From the NCBI GenBank assembly GCA_000696115.1, contig JJOH01000017.1, positions 72,775 through 136,774 on the forward strand: 64,000 nucleotides of DNA, given 5' to 3'. This document shows, in pieces, positions 32,846-42,062 of this stretch. The notes below the pieces were generated by a model. The model did no database searches, had not been told where the DNA came from, and was given only the letters and a program-made list of their open reading frames with translations. A program made the translations under genes and the position numbers. Origin of the DNA: Streptomyces olindensis. Lineage in GTDB: Bacteria > Actinomycetota > Actinomycetes > Streptomycetales > Streptomycetaceae. Numbering within the stretch: position 1 is the first letter of the stretch; every line of letters begins with the position of its first letter.

Positions 32846-35254
32846 ATGGACACACTGCAACCGGATGATCCGCGGGAGTTGGGCAGTTACCGCCTTCTGC
32901 GAAGACTCGGCGCCGGTGGAATGGGCCGCGTCTACCTCGCCCGGTCGCCCGGTGGCCGTACCGTCGCCGTCAAGGTCGTACGGCCGGACCTCGCCGCGGA
33001 CGCCGACTTCCGCGCCCGGTTCCGGCACGAGATCGAGATAGCGAAGGCGGTGTCGGGCCGTTACACCGCCCCGGTCGTGGACGCCGATTCGGACGCGCCG
33101 CTGCCGTGGCTGGCGACGTCGTACGTGCTCGGCCCGGACCTCACGGACGTGGTCGCCGCGCACGGCGCGCTTCCCGAGCACACCGTACGCGCGCTGGCCG
33201 CAGGCCTTGCCGCCGCCCTCCAGGAGATCCACGCGGCCGGCCTCATACACCGCGACCTCAAGCCCTCCAACGTCCTGCTCGCCGCGGACGGGCCGCGCGT
33301 CATCGACTTCGGGATAGCGCGGGCCGTGGACGGGAACCGGATGACGCAGACGGGCGTCGTAGTCGGCTCGCCCGGCTACATGCCGCCGGAGCAGGCACTG
33401 GGCCAGGACGTCGGCACAGCGGGCGACGTCTTCTCGCTCGGCGCCGTCCTCACCTTCGCGGCGACCGGCCACCCGGCCTTCGGTGACGGCACCGCCTCGC
33501 ACGCCTCGATGCTCTACCAAGTCGTGCACGGCGAGGCCGACCTGTCCGGCGTACCGCAGTCCCTGCTGGGCCTCATCCGTGCCTGTCTGCTCAAGGATCC
33601 CGCCGGACGGCCGACGCCCTCGGAGATCGCCACAGCGCTCGCCCCGCAGGGCGTCGAGGGCCTGCTCAAGGACTGGTTGCCGTCAGCGGTGGCGTCGACG
33701 ATCGCCACCCATGCGGCTGGAATCCTGGATCTGGACGCTCCTGAGGAACCGGAACCGGAACCGGAACCGGCACCGGCGACGGGCGGGACCTTCGGCCCCG
33801 CGCCGACGACGCTGGACGGCATGCCGGCGCCCGCCCCCACACCGGCAGCGGCATACGGCTACCCGCAGACACCCGGCTACGGCACTGCCCCCGCACCCGG
33901 TTACGGCGGCCCCTCCGCCCCGGCTTACGGCACACCTCCCGGCGGCAACGGCACATTCGGTTACGGCGCCTCGCCCCCAGTCCCCAGCACGCCCGGGCCA
34001 GGCACCGTGCTCGTGGGCTCCGCCGCCCCCACCGGCTCCGGTCCCTCCCGCCGACGCGTTCTCTCGCTCGCCTTCGGCGGTGCGGCGGCCGTCGCGGCGA
34101 TCGGCGGCGGCACGGCATGGCTGCTCGGCCGGGACGGCAACGTGTCCGACGCCGCGAGCGGCAAGGGAGGCGTGGGCCGGCCTGTCGGGGAGAACTTCAC
34201 CACGCCTCCAGCAGGCGTGGCGCCGCAGCCCCTGTGGCATGAGAGCGCGGACCCGGACAGCACCGCCTCCGACGTGCCGCTCGTGACGTACGGCGGCCTG
34301 CTGCTGGTCAGCGGCGATCCACTCGTGGCGTACGACGTGAAGACCGGCGACGCCCGCTGGTCCAAGCCGGGCATCTGCCGCCCCGGCGCCCCACTCCTCT
34401 TCCACGGCGGCAAGGTGTACTTGGCCGACGGGGACTACGACGGCGTCCTCGTCGCCTACGACGTACGCACCGGTGAGGAGTCCTGGCGCAGCCGGCTCGG
34501 CAAGGCCCTGACCGTCGAGGGCACGATCGCCATCGACGGCAGCAACGTGTACGTCACGGCGAAGGACTACGGCGAGTCCCGCAGCGCCACCGAGTACCGC
34601 ACGGCCGTTGCCGCCATCAGCCACACCACCGGCAGAAAGGTGTGGGTCCAGCGGCGCGACTGGGGCACGAAGGACTACGACGTCCAGGGCACCGTCTCGG
34701 GCAAGCACCTCGTCTACACCGACTCCAATCACAACGTCACCGTGCGCGACACCGCCACCGGCGACCAGCTGTGGACCCAGAAGATCGGTGACGAGTGGAG
34801 CCGGCAGCCCGCCGTCGCGAGCGGGCTGGTCTTCCTGCCCGGCGAGCAACTCACCGCGGTCGACGTGGAGACGGGGAACAGGCGGTGGTCCCTGTCGCCC
34901 AACGGCCGACGCGGCTTCCACAACCCGACCGCCATCGACGGTGTGCTCTACGCCGCCGACTTCGACGGCGGTGTCTGGGCCGTGAGTGCCAAGACCGGCA
35001 AGCGCCTCTGGCTGTGCGAGGACCCCGGCGCCGACGAGCCTCCGCAGACGTTCCTGAAGGCAGGGGCGACACTGTACGGGGCCTCGGGACCGCTGGACGG
35101 CGGCGGCATCTTCGCCCTGAACGCCAAGACCGGCAAGGGCCGCTGGGTGTACGACGACAACAAGGAGACCGGCGAGCCGTGGCAGGCCGCCCTGGCCGGC
35201 GACCGGCTGCTCGTGACCCACGGGGCCGAGGTCTACGCGCTGCCGGCCGTGTGA
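32846..35254 (+). CDS. Serine/threonine protein kinase with PQQ-type beta-propeller
   Basis: An 802-residue kinase. The kinase domain is at about 10-265: LGAGGMGRVYLARSPGG, TVAVKVVRPD, LIHRDLKPSNVLL, DFGIARAVDG and SPGYMPPEQAL. A linker rich in proline, tyrosine and glycine includes a run of EP dipeptides from 6-bp repeats near 33750. A membrane helix at about 400-418 (LSLAFGGAAAVAAIGGGTAW) leads to an extracellular propeller (about 440-802) with repeats such as LVAYDVKTGDARW, LVAYDVRTGEESW, TAVDVETGNRRW and FALNAKTGKGRW. Propellers of this sort may sense ligands in the wall space. It lies 128 bp after a first kinase and may be its paralogue. Confidence 0.93.
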   Translation: MDTLQPDDPRELGSYRLLRRLGAGGMGRVYLARSPGGRTVAVKVVRPDLAADADFRARFRHEIEIAKAVSGRYTAPVVDADSDAPLPWLATSYVLGPDLTDVVAAHGALPEHTVRALAAGLAAALQEIHAAGLIHRDLKPSNVLLAADGPRVIDFGIARAVDGNRMTQTGVVVGSPGYMPPEQALGQDVGTAGDVFSLGAVLTFAATGHPAFGDGTASHASMLYQVVHGEADLSGVPQSLLGLIRACLLKDPAGRPTPSEIATALAPQGVEGLLKDWLPSAVASTIATHAAGILDLDAPEEPEPEPEPAPATGGTFGPAPTTLDGMPAPAPTPAAAYGYPQTPGYGTAPAPGYGGPSAPAYGTPPGGNGTFGYGASPPVPSTPGPGTVLVGSAAPTGSGPSRRRVLSLAFGGAAAVAAIGGGTAWLLGRDGNVSDAASGKGGVGRPVGENFTTPPAGVAPQPLWHESADPDSTASDVPLVTYGGLLLVSGDPLVAYDVKTGDARWSKPGICRPGAPLLFHGGKVYLADGDYDGVLVAYDVRTGEESWRSRLGKALTVEGTIAIDGSNVYVTAKDYGESRSATEYRTAVAAISHTTGRKVWVQRRDWGTKDYDVQGTVSGKHLVYTDSNHNVTVRDTATGDQLWTQKIGDEWSRQPAVASGLVFLPGEQLTAVDVETGNRRWSLSPNGRRGFHNPTAIDGVLYAADFDGGVWAVSAKTGKRLWLCEDPGADEPPQTFLKAGATLYGASGPLDGGGIFALNAKTGKGRWVYDDNKETGEPWQAALAGDRLLVTHGAEVYALPAV

Positions 35255-35271
35255 GCCCGGACGGCGACAGG

Positions 35272-35296
35272 CCACGGGATCCGGCCGATCCCGTGG
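35272..35296 (+). terminator. Hairpin terminator after the PQQ kinase
   Basis: CCACGGGATC (35272-35281) and GATCCCGTGG (35287-35296) make a perfect 10-bp stem with a 5-nt loop, 17 bp after the stop. There is no T run, as is common in Streptomyces. Confidence 0.65.
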
Positions 35297-35480
35297 GCTG
35301 TGTGCCCCAGCATGCCCTTGCTCGGCGTGATGGGTCCGCCGACCACGAACGCCGGCACGCCCTACGGGCGTTACGGGATCGCCGTTCTACATGGACGCCG
35401 ACCCCCTTCAGAAAGGCGGTCACGCTGAGACGCTCGGCAACCGGAAGCCGAGTGCCACCGCGTTCCTGTGAGAGTTTGCT

Positions 35481-35524
35481 GTTACGGCCGTGTGATCGAC
35501 GGCCCGTAACTACACTCGCGCCCC
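35481..35524 (+). promoter_or_regulatory. Promoter and inverted repeat before the NodB-GT2 gene
   Basis: GTTACGG (35481-35487) and CCGTAAC (35504-35510) form an inverted repeat immediately before TACACT (35511-35516), a -10 box 8 nt ahead of the ATG at 35525. This marks 35525 as the true gene start. The rest of the 35255-35524 gap shows nothing besides the kinase terminator. Confidence 0.5.
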
Positions 35525-35841
35525 ATGCGCTCCCCCCACAACAGCAAGCACAGGAAGCCAAGACGAGGCGGCGTCTCCCGAGGAGGCCGAGAAGAAGTGC
35601 CCGGGGGCGGTGACGCCCCCTGACCCCCGCCGACATACCCCCCACACCCCCCTCCCCACCACTCCGGACTCCACCCCCACCCCGCCGCTCCAAACCCCGC
35701 CACAAACAATCCCGAGACCCCCGAGCCCACTGGCTGCTCCTCGCTCTCACGCTCCCCCTCGTTCTCGCCCTGCTGGTCTTCGAGGGCTGGACCCGGCACG
35801 AGGTCGACGCCGCGAAGGCGCGGACGCCGTGTGCCTCGCCC
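35525..35841 (+). pseudogene. Frameshifted N-terminal part of the NodB-GT2 gene
   Basis: From ATG 35525 the frame reads MRSPHNSKHRKPRRGGVSRG and stops at TGA 35621-35623. In the -1 frame, open from 35614, the DNA continues with a basic stretch (RRSKPRHKQSRDPRAHW) and a membrane helix (LLLALTLPLVLALLVFEGWT) directly into the NodB-GT2 protein. The switch must fall between the stop of one frame (35611-35613) and the stop of the other (35621-35623), a window holding a run of five C (35616-35620). A one-base deletion, a sequencing error or ribosomal slippage in that C run would each explain it. Confidence 0.6.
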
Positions 35842-37767
35842 GTGCCGGAGGCCGTCGCCCGGGGCGGGCCTGTGATCGGTATCAACCGGGACGGGATACG
35901 GACCGGGGCCATGCCCGCCCGGACCGTCGCGCTCACCTTCGACGGCGGGCCCGACCCCGTCTGGACCCCCCGGCTGCTCGACCTGCTCCGCAGGAACAGG
36001 GCCCGCGCCACCTTCTTCGTGCACGGCGCCCAAGCCGCCCGGCACCCGGAACTGATGCGGCGGATCCGGGCCGAGGGGCACGAGATCGGGTCCAACACGT
36101 ATACGGGGGCGGTCCTCGGGGAGTCCTCCGCGCCCCGGTTCCGGGCCGAGCTCGAACTGACCCAGAGCGCCCTCGCGGGTACCGCCGGGGTGCGTACCAA
36201 CCTGCTGCGGATGCCGAGGACCACCACGCCCGACACCCTGTGCGGGCGCGAGTGGCAGGCGGCGCGGCGGGCCACCGGGTACGGGTACGTGCTCGTCGCC
36301 GCCGACAAGGGGGCGCGGAAGCCGGCGCAGGGGATCGTGCGGCAGCTCGGCCAGACGGAGAGCGCGTACCAGGAGGCGCGCAGGCTGCTGAAGAACCGGG
36401 CCGTCGACCGGTTCACCACCGTCTCCGACGGGCTCGGGCTCGTGCCGTACGCCTCCCCGTCCCTCGTCGAGCGGTGGCTGGGGCGGGGGCTCGTCCAGGT
36501 CACCGGCATCGGGCAGGTCTTCTCCACCGCCATGATCTGGATCCTCGGTGTCGCCGGCGGGCTCGGCGTGCTGCGGCTGCTGCTGCTCGCCCTCTTCGCC
36601 CGGGCCCATGTGCGGCGGCTGGAGCGGTTCCGCACCGGGGCGCCCTGGATGCGGGAGACGTCCGGGCCGGTGACCGTGCTCGTCCCGGCGTACAACGAGG
36701 AGGCCGGCATCGGGTCGACCCTGCGGTCGCTGCTCGACTCGACCCACCGGGAGCTGCAGGTCGTCGTCATCGACGACGGGTCGAGCGATCGGACCGCCGA
36801 CATCGCCGAGAACATGGGTGACGCGAGGGTGGAGGTCATCCGGCAGGTCAACTCCGGGAAGGCCGCCGCCCTCAACGCCGGGCTCGCGCACGCCCGGTAC
36901 GACATCGTCGTGATGGTCGACGCCGACACCGTCTTCGAGCCCGACGCCATCGAGCGGATCGTGCAGCCGCTCGCGCACCCCGCCGTGGGAGCGGTCAGCG
37001 GCAACACCAAGGTCGGCAACCGGCGCAGCCTGCTCGCCCGGTGGCAGCACCTGGAGTACGTCTTCGGGTTCAACCTCGACCGGCGCATGTTCGAGGTGCT
37101 GGAGTGCATGCCCACCGTCCCCGGCGCCATCGGGGCCTTCCGTCGGGACGCGGTGATCGGCGTCGGCGGCATCAGCGAGGACACCCTCGCCGAGGACACC
37201 GACCTGACGATGGCCCTGTGGCGGGCCGGCTGGCGGGTGCTGTACGAGGAGTCCGCCGTCGCCTGGACCGAAGTGCCCACCACCGTCCGGCAGTTGTGGC
37301 GGCAGCGGTACCGGTGGTGCTACGGCACCCTGCAGGCCATGTGGAAGCATCGCGGGGCGCTGGTCGCCATGGGGCCCGCCGGGCGGTTCGGGCGGCGCGG
37401 GCTGACGTACCTCGCGCTGTTCCAGGTCGCGTTGCCGCTGCTCGCGCCCGTCATCGACGTCTACGCCCTGTACGGCGTGCTGTTCCGGGACCCGTGGGAG
37501 TCGGCCGCGGTCTGGTTCGCCTTCCTCGGCGTGCAGATCGTCTGCTCCGGCTACGCGCTGAGACTCGACGGCGAACCGGTGCGGGCGCTGTGGTCGATGC
37601 CGTTCCAGATCGTCGTCTACCGGCAGTTGATGTACCTCGTCGTCATCCAGTCGCTGGTGGCGCTGCTGCTCGGCAGCCGGCTGAGGTGGCAGCGGATGAA
37701 GCGGTCCGGTACGGCCGCTGAACAGATCGGTGGGCCGGTTCCGTATAGGAGCGTGCCGATGCGCTGA
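35842..37767 (+). CDS. Bifunctional NodB-like / family 2 glycosyltransferase, membrane protein
   Basis: 641 residues from GTG 35842, but the likely natural start is 35525 with a frameshift. Residues about 25-180 are a polysaccharide-deacetylase (NodB) fold: VALTFDGGPDPVWTPRLLDL and GHEIGSNTYTG. Residues about 275-520 are a processive GT2 domain: VTVLVPAYNEEAGIGSTLRS, VVIDDGSSDRTAD, VMVDADT, AEDTDLTMALWRAGW and QRYRWCYG (QxxRW), then C-terminal helices. The GT2 half looks active and probably exports a beta-linked polysaccharide. The NodB half has lost metal ligands: TFDGGP instead of TFDDGP, and SNTYTG instead of NHTxxH. A C-terminal paralogue fragment lies at 47775. An LCP-family gene follows 34 bp later, fitting cell-surface polysaccharide work. 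Confidence 0.85.
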   Translation: MPEAVARGGPVIGINRDGIRTGAMPARTVALTFDGGPDPVWTPRLLDLLRRNRARATFFVHGAQAARHPELMRRIRAEGHEIGSNTYTGAVLGESSAPRFRAELELTQSALAGTAGVRTNLLRMPRTTTPDTLCGREWQAARRATGYGYVLVAADKGARKPAQGIVRQLGQTESAYQEARRLLKNRAVDRFTTVSDGLGLVPYASPSLVERWLGRGLVQVTGIGQVFSTAMIWILGVAGGLGVLRLLLLALFARAHVRRLERFRTGAPWMRETSGPVTVLVPAYNEEAGIGSTLRSLLDSTHRELQVVVIDDGSSDRTADIAENMGDARVEVIRQVNSGKAAALNAGLAHARYDIVVMVDADTVFEPDAIERIVQPLAHPAVGAVSGNTKVGNRRSLLARWQHLEYVFGFNLDRRMFEVLECMPTVPGAIGAFRRDAVIGVGGISEDTLAEDTDLTMALWRAGWRVLYEESAVAWTEVPTTVRQLWRQRYRWCYGTLQAMWKHRGALVAMGPAGRFGRRGLTYLALFQVALPLLAPVIDVYALYGVLFRDPWESAAVWFAFLGVQIVCSGYALRLDGEPVRALWSMPFQIVVYRQLMYLVVIQSLVALLLGSRLRWQRMKRSGTAAEQIGGPVPYRSVPMR

Positions 37768-37801
37768 CCCGAGAGAACCCCCCAGCACCTTCGAGGCTCC
37801 G

Positions 37802-38974
37802 ATGAGCGACTGGACCGACCGGCAGGGAGGGCTCCCGCCCGAGCGGACCCCGCGGCGGGAACCGCCCGCGCCCTCCCTCGCACCACCGCCCTCGATCCGC
37901 ACCGCCCCCCTGCCGGGCATGCCCTCGCCCGCCGCCCCCGGGCGCTACGACAGCAGCCTCGCCGCACGCGGCGGGCGCGGCAGCAGGAACCGGCGCCGTC
38001 CCACCCGGCGGCGCCGGTTCCTGCGGACGGCGGCGGTCCTGTCGTCGGTGCTGCTGCTCGGCGGGGCCGGTACGTACGTCTGGGCCGACACCCGGCTCAA
38101 CCAGCAGGTCGACCTCGGCGCGCTCACGGACCGGGTGCCGCGCGGCGAGGGCACCAACTACCTGGTCGTGGGCTCCGACAGCCGCGAGGGACTCTCGGAG
38201 CAGGACAGGAAGGAACTGAACACCGGCTCGACCGAGGGCCGCCGCACCGACTCGGTGATCCTGCTGCACACCGGGGCGGGCGGCACCACCATGCTCAGCC
38301 TGCCGCGCGACTCGTGGGTGACCCTCCCGCCCTACGTCGACCCCGACACCGGCAGGAGCTACCGGGCCGCGCCGAACAAGCTCAACGCGGCGTTCTCGCT
38401 GGGCGGCCCCGACCTGCTGGTGCGGACCGTGGAACGCAACACCGGCGTGCACATCGACCACTACGCGGAGATCGGCTTCGCCGGTTTCGTGGGCGTCGTG
38501 GACGCCGTCGGCGGCGTGGACCTGTGCCTGGACAAGCCCGTGCGCGACAAGGACTCCGGCGCCGACCTGCCCGCCGGCTGCCAGACCCTCGACGGCGCCG
38601 AGGCGCTGGCGTTCGTACGGCAGCGCAAGCAGGAGGCGCAGGGGGACCTGGGCCGCACCCGCAACCAGCAGAGATTCCTCGCCGCCCTCGCCCGCAAGGC
38701 GGCCACCCCGTCCACCCTCGCCGACCCGTCCAAGTCCTTCCCGACGCTCGACGCCGGCCTCGACACGCTCATCGTCGACGAGGAGACGGAACTGCCCGAC
38801 CTGATGTCGCTGTTCGAGGCGCTGCGGAAGGCCGCGTCCGGCGGAGGCCGGCAGCTCAACGTGCCCGTGGCCGACCCCGACCTGCGGACTCCTCAGGGCA
38901 GCGCGGTGAAGTGGGACGACCGGCGGGCCCGCGCTCTGTTCGAGGCCCTGCGGCAGGACCGGCCGCCGGGCTGA
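37802..38974 (+). CDS. LytR-CpsA-Psr (LCP) family cell-wall glycopolymer transferase
   Basis: A 390-residue membrane-anchored enzyme that attaches polyprenyl-linked glycopolymers to peptidoglycan. A proline-rich cytoplasmic segment (about 1-65) and a basic stretch precede one helix, FLRTAAVLSSVLLLGGAGTY (about 76-95). The LCP domain shows NYLVVGSDSREGL, RRTDSVILLH (conserved RxDS), MLSLPRDSWV (PRD) and NAAFSLGGPDLLVRTVE, then ALAFVRQRKQEAQGDLGRTR with catalytic-site arginines. Its position 34 bp after the NodB-GT2 gene suggests joint action on a surface polysaccharide. Confidence 0.93.
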   Translation: MSDWTDRQGGLPPERTPRREPPAPSLAPPPSIRTAPLPGMPSPAAPGRYDSSLAARGGRGSRNRRRPTRRRRFLRTAAVLSSVLLLGGAGTYVWADTRLNQQVDLGALTDRVPRGEGTNYLVVGSDSREGLSEQDRKELNTGSTEGRRTDSVILLHTGAGGTTMLSLPRDSWVTLPPYVDPDTGRSYRAAPNKLNAAFSLGGPDLLVRTVERNTGVHIDHYAEIGFAGFVGVVDAVGGVDLCLDKPVRDKDSGADLPAGCQTLDGAEALAFVRQRKQEAQGDLGRTRNQQRFLAALARKAATPSTLADPSKSFPTLDAGLDTLIVDEETELPDLMSLFEALRKAASGGGRQLNVPVADPDLRTPQGSAVKWDDRRARALFEALRQDRPPG

Positions 38975-39072
38975 TCAGCGGGCCCGGGCGAGCCCTTCCG
39001 ACGGCGGCATCAGCGAGCCGTACCCGGTCGCCGCCCACACGCTCCGCCCGGCCGGGACCTCGAAGGCCGGCC

Positions 39073-41154
39073 TCAGTGCACACCCGCGGTCTCCCTCACC
39101 CTGTCGACGAGCCGCGCGATGCCCTTGGGTACGGCGGTCAGCGGGCCGTCGGTCGCGTCGTAGTACGGCACACGGCCGCCGCCGGACGGGGCCGGCAGCG
39201 TCATCAGGCTGCCGGGGACGCCGAGGGGGTCGGCGATGGCCGTGTTGCGGCACGCTTCGCAGACGGGGAGCAGGCGCCGGCTGCCGTTGTCGGCGGAGAC
39301 ACGGACGTGATGGAGGCTCACGCCCGGACCGTGCAGGGGGTTGACGCCACAGCACAGATCGGCCTTCTCACCGGCGAGGGCGGCCCGGCCCGCCCGGGCG
39401 AGGACGATGACGGCGACCAGGGTCGCGGGATCCGTCCCCCATTTCCGGGCGCGATTGACGTCCCCGTCGAGCAGGAGCAGCGCCGCGTCGAGGCAGTCCC
39501 GGGCGCGGGTGCGGGTGCCGTCCTCGGGCTCGGTGAACTCCCGGGTCAGGGCGCTGATCTCGGTGTACGCGGTACGTCGGAGGTAGGACGCCGACGGTTC
39601 CCTGGGGGCCGTGAGGGCCAGCCGGTGGGCCGGCTCGGGCGCCGGCCGCCACCGGCGCAGCACCAGCTCCGCCACGCCGGCGAGGAGGGCCCACAGCAGG
39701 AGGGCCGCGAAGACGCCCACGAACAGGCCGGGCCAGAAGTCGGTGGAGAACAGCGGCGGAAGAGCGGTCTCCTCGGTGGGACTCGGTGCTGCGGCGGGTG
39801 CGAAGGCCTCGGCGGGCCGGTCCGTGCGCGGCGTCTTGTCCAGGAAGGTCATCAGGGCGTCGAGGCGCTCGCCGATGAGGTGGTCGTCGGCCTCGTCCGC
39901 CCGACTGTCGCCCAGGGAGATGGAGTCCGGCAGGTCGAGGAAGAGGTGGTTGGCGTCCAGGCGCAGGCCGTGGTTGTAGACGTCGATCGTGCCGTCGCCC
40001 GGGTCGGCCACGACGTACACCCCGTCCTCACGGACCTTGGCGTGCACCGCCGCGGCGAACAGCTCCGAGTCGCCGGCCGCCTCGCTCTCGTACGTCTGCG
40101 GAACGAGGGAGACGAACACCGGGCCACCACCGTCGGAACGCCGGAACGCGCTGATCCGGTCGTGCAGCCGGTCCCGCGCGCGTGCGTCGAGGACCCGCGG
40201 GCTCTCCGGGTCGGCGTACACCGGGTCCCGCTCCAGACCCGCCGCGACGCGTTCGACCCGAGCGGACATCTCGGCGGGGGTGGGCGGCTGCACCCCGCTC
40301 GACCTGGTCTGGTCGAAGACGGAGAGGGCGGTGAGGGCGACCGCGGCGGCGGCGACCGCGGCGGAGGCGAGGACGGCCACCAGGGCGGGGATCCGGCGCG
40401 GGGTACGGGCGCCGGTGCTCTTGCCTGACCCGGCGTACCGGCGGCGCACCCGCCGCACGTACGCCGCCGACAGCAGGATCAGCAGGGGTACGCCGGTGAG
40501 CGCGATGCCCGTCAGGAACGACTGGTTGCGGCGGTCGGCCTGGCCGATGTACATCTCGGCGGGCTCGTCGTCCTCGTACTCCGCGCGGGCCGCCTCCGCA
40601 CGGGCGGCGGCCTTCCCGCCGCCCTGGGCGATGACCTCCGCGAACCGCTCGAAGCTCAGCAACGGACCCGCGTCCGACGGCAGTTCGTACAGCTGGACGG
40701 TCCAGGCGTCGTCGGCCGGTACGCGCACGCCGTAGGCGGCGGCGTCCGTCACCGAACTGTCGTCCAGCAGCACGTACAACCCGTCCCGGCCCAGCCGGTC
40801 GTGCACCGCGTCGAGAAGTTCCTTGCCCTGCCTGACGCTCTGGAGCGGGAGCACCATGACGTAGGTCGGTATGCCGGTCTCCTTCGCGATCCGCGCGAAG
40901 TCCGGCGCGGTGGAGCGCGGTACGGCGCGGGGGAGTTGGTCGCTGACGTAGACCGGGTTCTCGCGGAGCCGGTCGGCGAGGTAGGCGGCCTGGGTGGGGG
41001 CGGAGGTGGTGTCCGCGGCGTGGGCCGGGGTGGCGGTTGCGAAGACGGCCATCAGCGCGCAGAGGGCGAGAAGCAGCCGGCGGACCCGGCTTCGGTCATC
41101 GCTGCTCGCCCATATCCGTCCTGCGTAAGGCCTGTTCGCCGTGACGGCTCTCAC
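39073..41154 (-). CDS. Membrane protein with two related extracellular modules
   Basis: A ~693-residue protein I cannot assign. From GTG 41154 (GGGGG 7 nt upstream) there is a signal sequence, RRLLLALCALMAVFATATPA ending AHA. Module 1 (about 50-170) contains ENPVYVSDQLPRAV and AVHDRLGRDGLYVLLDDSS. Helices follow (FLTGIALTGVPLLILLSAAY; ALVAVLASAAVAAAAVALTA). Module 2 (about 285-430) contains RDPVYADPESPRVL and AVHAKVREDGVYVVADPGD, clearly related to module 1. A last helix (FWPGLFVGVFAALLLWALLA) leads to a C-terminal domain with DLCCGVNPLHG and CEAC, a possible metal site. The modules recall TPM-type domains. It is convergent with the LCP gene. Confidence 0.75.
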   Translation of the reverse strand: MRAVTANRPYAGRIWASSDDRSRVRRLLLALCALMAVFATATPAHAADTTSAPTQAAYLADRLRENPVYVSDQLPRAVPRSTAPDFARIAKETGIPTYVMVLPLQSVRQGKELLDAVHDRLGRDGLYVLLDDSSVTDAAAYGVRVPADDAWTVQLYELPSDAGPLLSFERFAEVIAQGGGKAAARAEAARAEYEDDEPAEMYIGQADRRNQSFLTGIALTGVPLLILLSAAYVRRVRRRYAGSGKSTGARTPRRIPALVAVLASAAVAAAAVALTALSVFDQTRSSGVQPPTPAEMSARVERVAAGLERDPVYADPESPRVLDARARDRLHDRISAFRRSDGGGPVFVSLVPQTYESEAAGDSELFAAAVHAKVREDGVYVVADPGDGTIDVYNHGLRLDANHLFLDLPDSISLGDSRADEADDHLIGERLDALMTFLDKTPRTDRPAEAFAPAAAPSPTEETALPPLFSTDFWPGLFVGVFAALLLWALLAGVAELVLRRWRPAPEPAHRLALTAPREPSASYLRRTAYTEISALTREFTEPEDGTRTRARDCLDAALLLLDGDVNRARKWGTDPATLVAVIVLARAGRAALAGEKADLCCGVNPLHGPGVSLHHVRVSADNGSRRLLPVCEACRNTAIADPLGVPGSLMTLPAPSGGGRVPYYDATDGPLTAVPKGIARLVDRVRETAGVH

Positions 41155-41437
41155 CGATGTGCCCCCGTGGTCCGATCGCTGTCCGCGCCGCACTCTACTC
41201 GGCGCTTCGCGAGTGCTACAGGTCACCCGCTCGCGGCTCCGCCCGGCTTCGCGTGTGGGGGAGTGATGGCGAGTGTGTGAGGGTGTCGTCCGGGTGGCCC
41301 GGGCCCGGGCGGAGGGCTCCTCGAGGGCCTCGGCAGGCGGTTGATCAGGCGTGATAGGAAGACTGCCGACCAAGGGGAGTTGCGACCGCAGCACAGCTCC
41401 GGCTCCTCCCAGGAATGAAGCGGGGAAAGAGCACAAC

Positions 41438-41854
41438 GTGTACCTGAAGACGTCCTTTGTTCGCCTGGGTGCCACGGCCGTGACGGCCCTGGCCCTCACT
41501 TTCACCGGCATCGGAACGGCCAGCGCCGCGGCGAAGCCCAACACGATCGACTACTTCTCCTCGGGCGGCAAGAAGCGCGCGATGGTCATTTTCCAGCCGC
41601 GCGACTCCTCGCGGGAAGCCGAGCGCGTGACCGTCGACGACCTGAGCAAGGACGGCCACTACATCTGGACCGAGATCTACGACGTCACGGCCGGGAAGAA
41701 GAAGGGCGAGTGCCAGACCAGTTCCTACACGAACTGCGTGTACCAGATTCCGGAAGGCCACAAGGTTCGGATCAACGTCTACCGGATGAACTCGAAGAAC
41801 GTTGACTTCATGGGCGAGGTCAACACGAAGAGCGGCAAGTTGCCGACAGCGTAG
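41438..41854 (+). CDS. Small secreted protein
   Basis: A 138-residue protein of unknown function. From GTG 41438 it has a Sec signal peptide: MYLKTSFVRLGATAVTALAL then TFTGIGTASAAA, with cleavage near residue 32. The mature part is beta-rich and has two cysteines 8 apart (GECQTSSYTNCVYQ), probably a disulphide. Ribosome-site-like ggggaaagag lies 7 nt before the start; a frame from 41351 would spoil the signal peptide. An intrinsic terminator follows, so it is a monocistronic unit at the edge of a degraded region. Confidence 0.8.
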   Translation: MYLKTSFVRLGATAVTALALTFTGIGTASAAAKPNTIDYFSSGGKKRAMVIFQPRDSSREAERVTVDDLSKDGHYIWTEIYDVTAGKKKGECQTSSYTNCVYQIPEGHKVRINVYRMNSKNVDFMGEVNTKSGKLPTA

Positions 41855-41861
41855 TGCCGGC

Positions 41862-41901
41862 GCCGATTCGCTGCCGCACACCGCGTCGGCAGCGAATCGG
41901 C
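41862..41901 (+). terminator. Intrinsic terminator of the small secreted protein gene
   Basis: GCCGATTCGCTGCCG (41862-41876) and CGGCAGCGAATCGGC (41887-41901) make a perfect 15-bp stem with a 10-nt loop, 7 bp after the stop codon. Confidence 0.82.
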
Positions 41902-42062
41902 CCCTTCGGATCCGGTGTGCGGCCGGGGCGGGACGCGTACTCCGTTGGCCATGGACAACGGTGTGCCTGGCGTTGCTCATGAGCTCACACGTGCCGTCGG
42001 CACGGCCGCGGGCGAGGTCGCCATGGTGCACGTCTCGGCAACCAGAAGGCGGCGCCCGACCC

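Noticed and set aside
33740..33780. Short gaaccg repeats in the PQQ kinase gene
   Set aside because: They encode an EP-dipeptide linker, common in transmembrane kinases, and need no further explanation.
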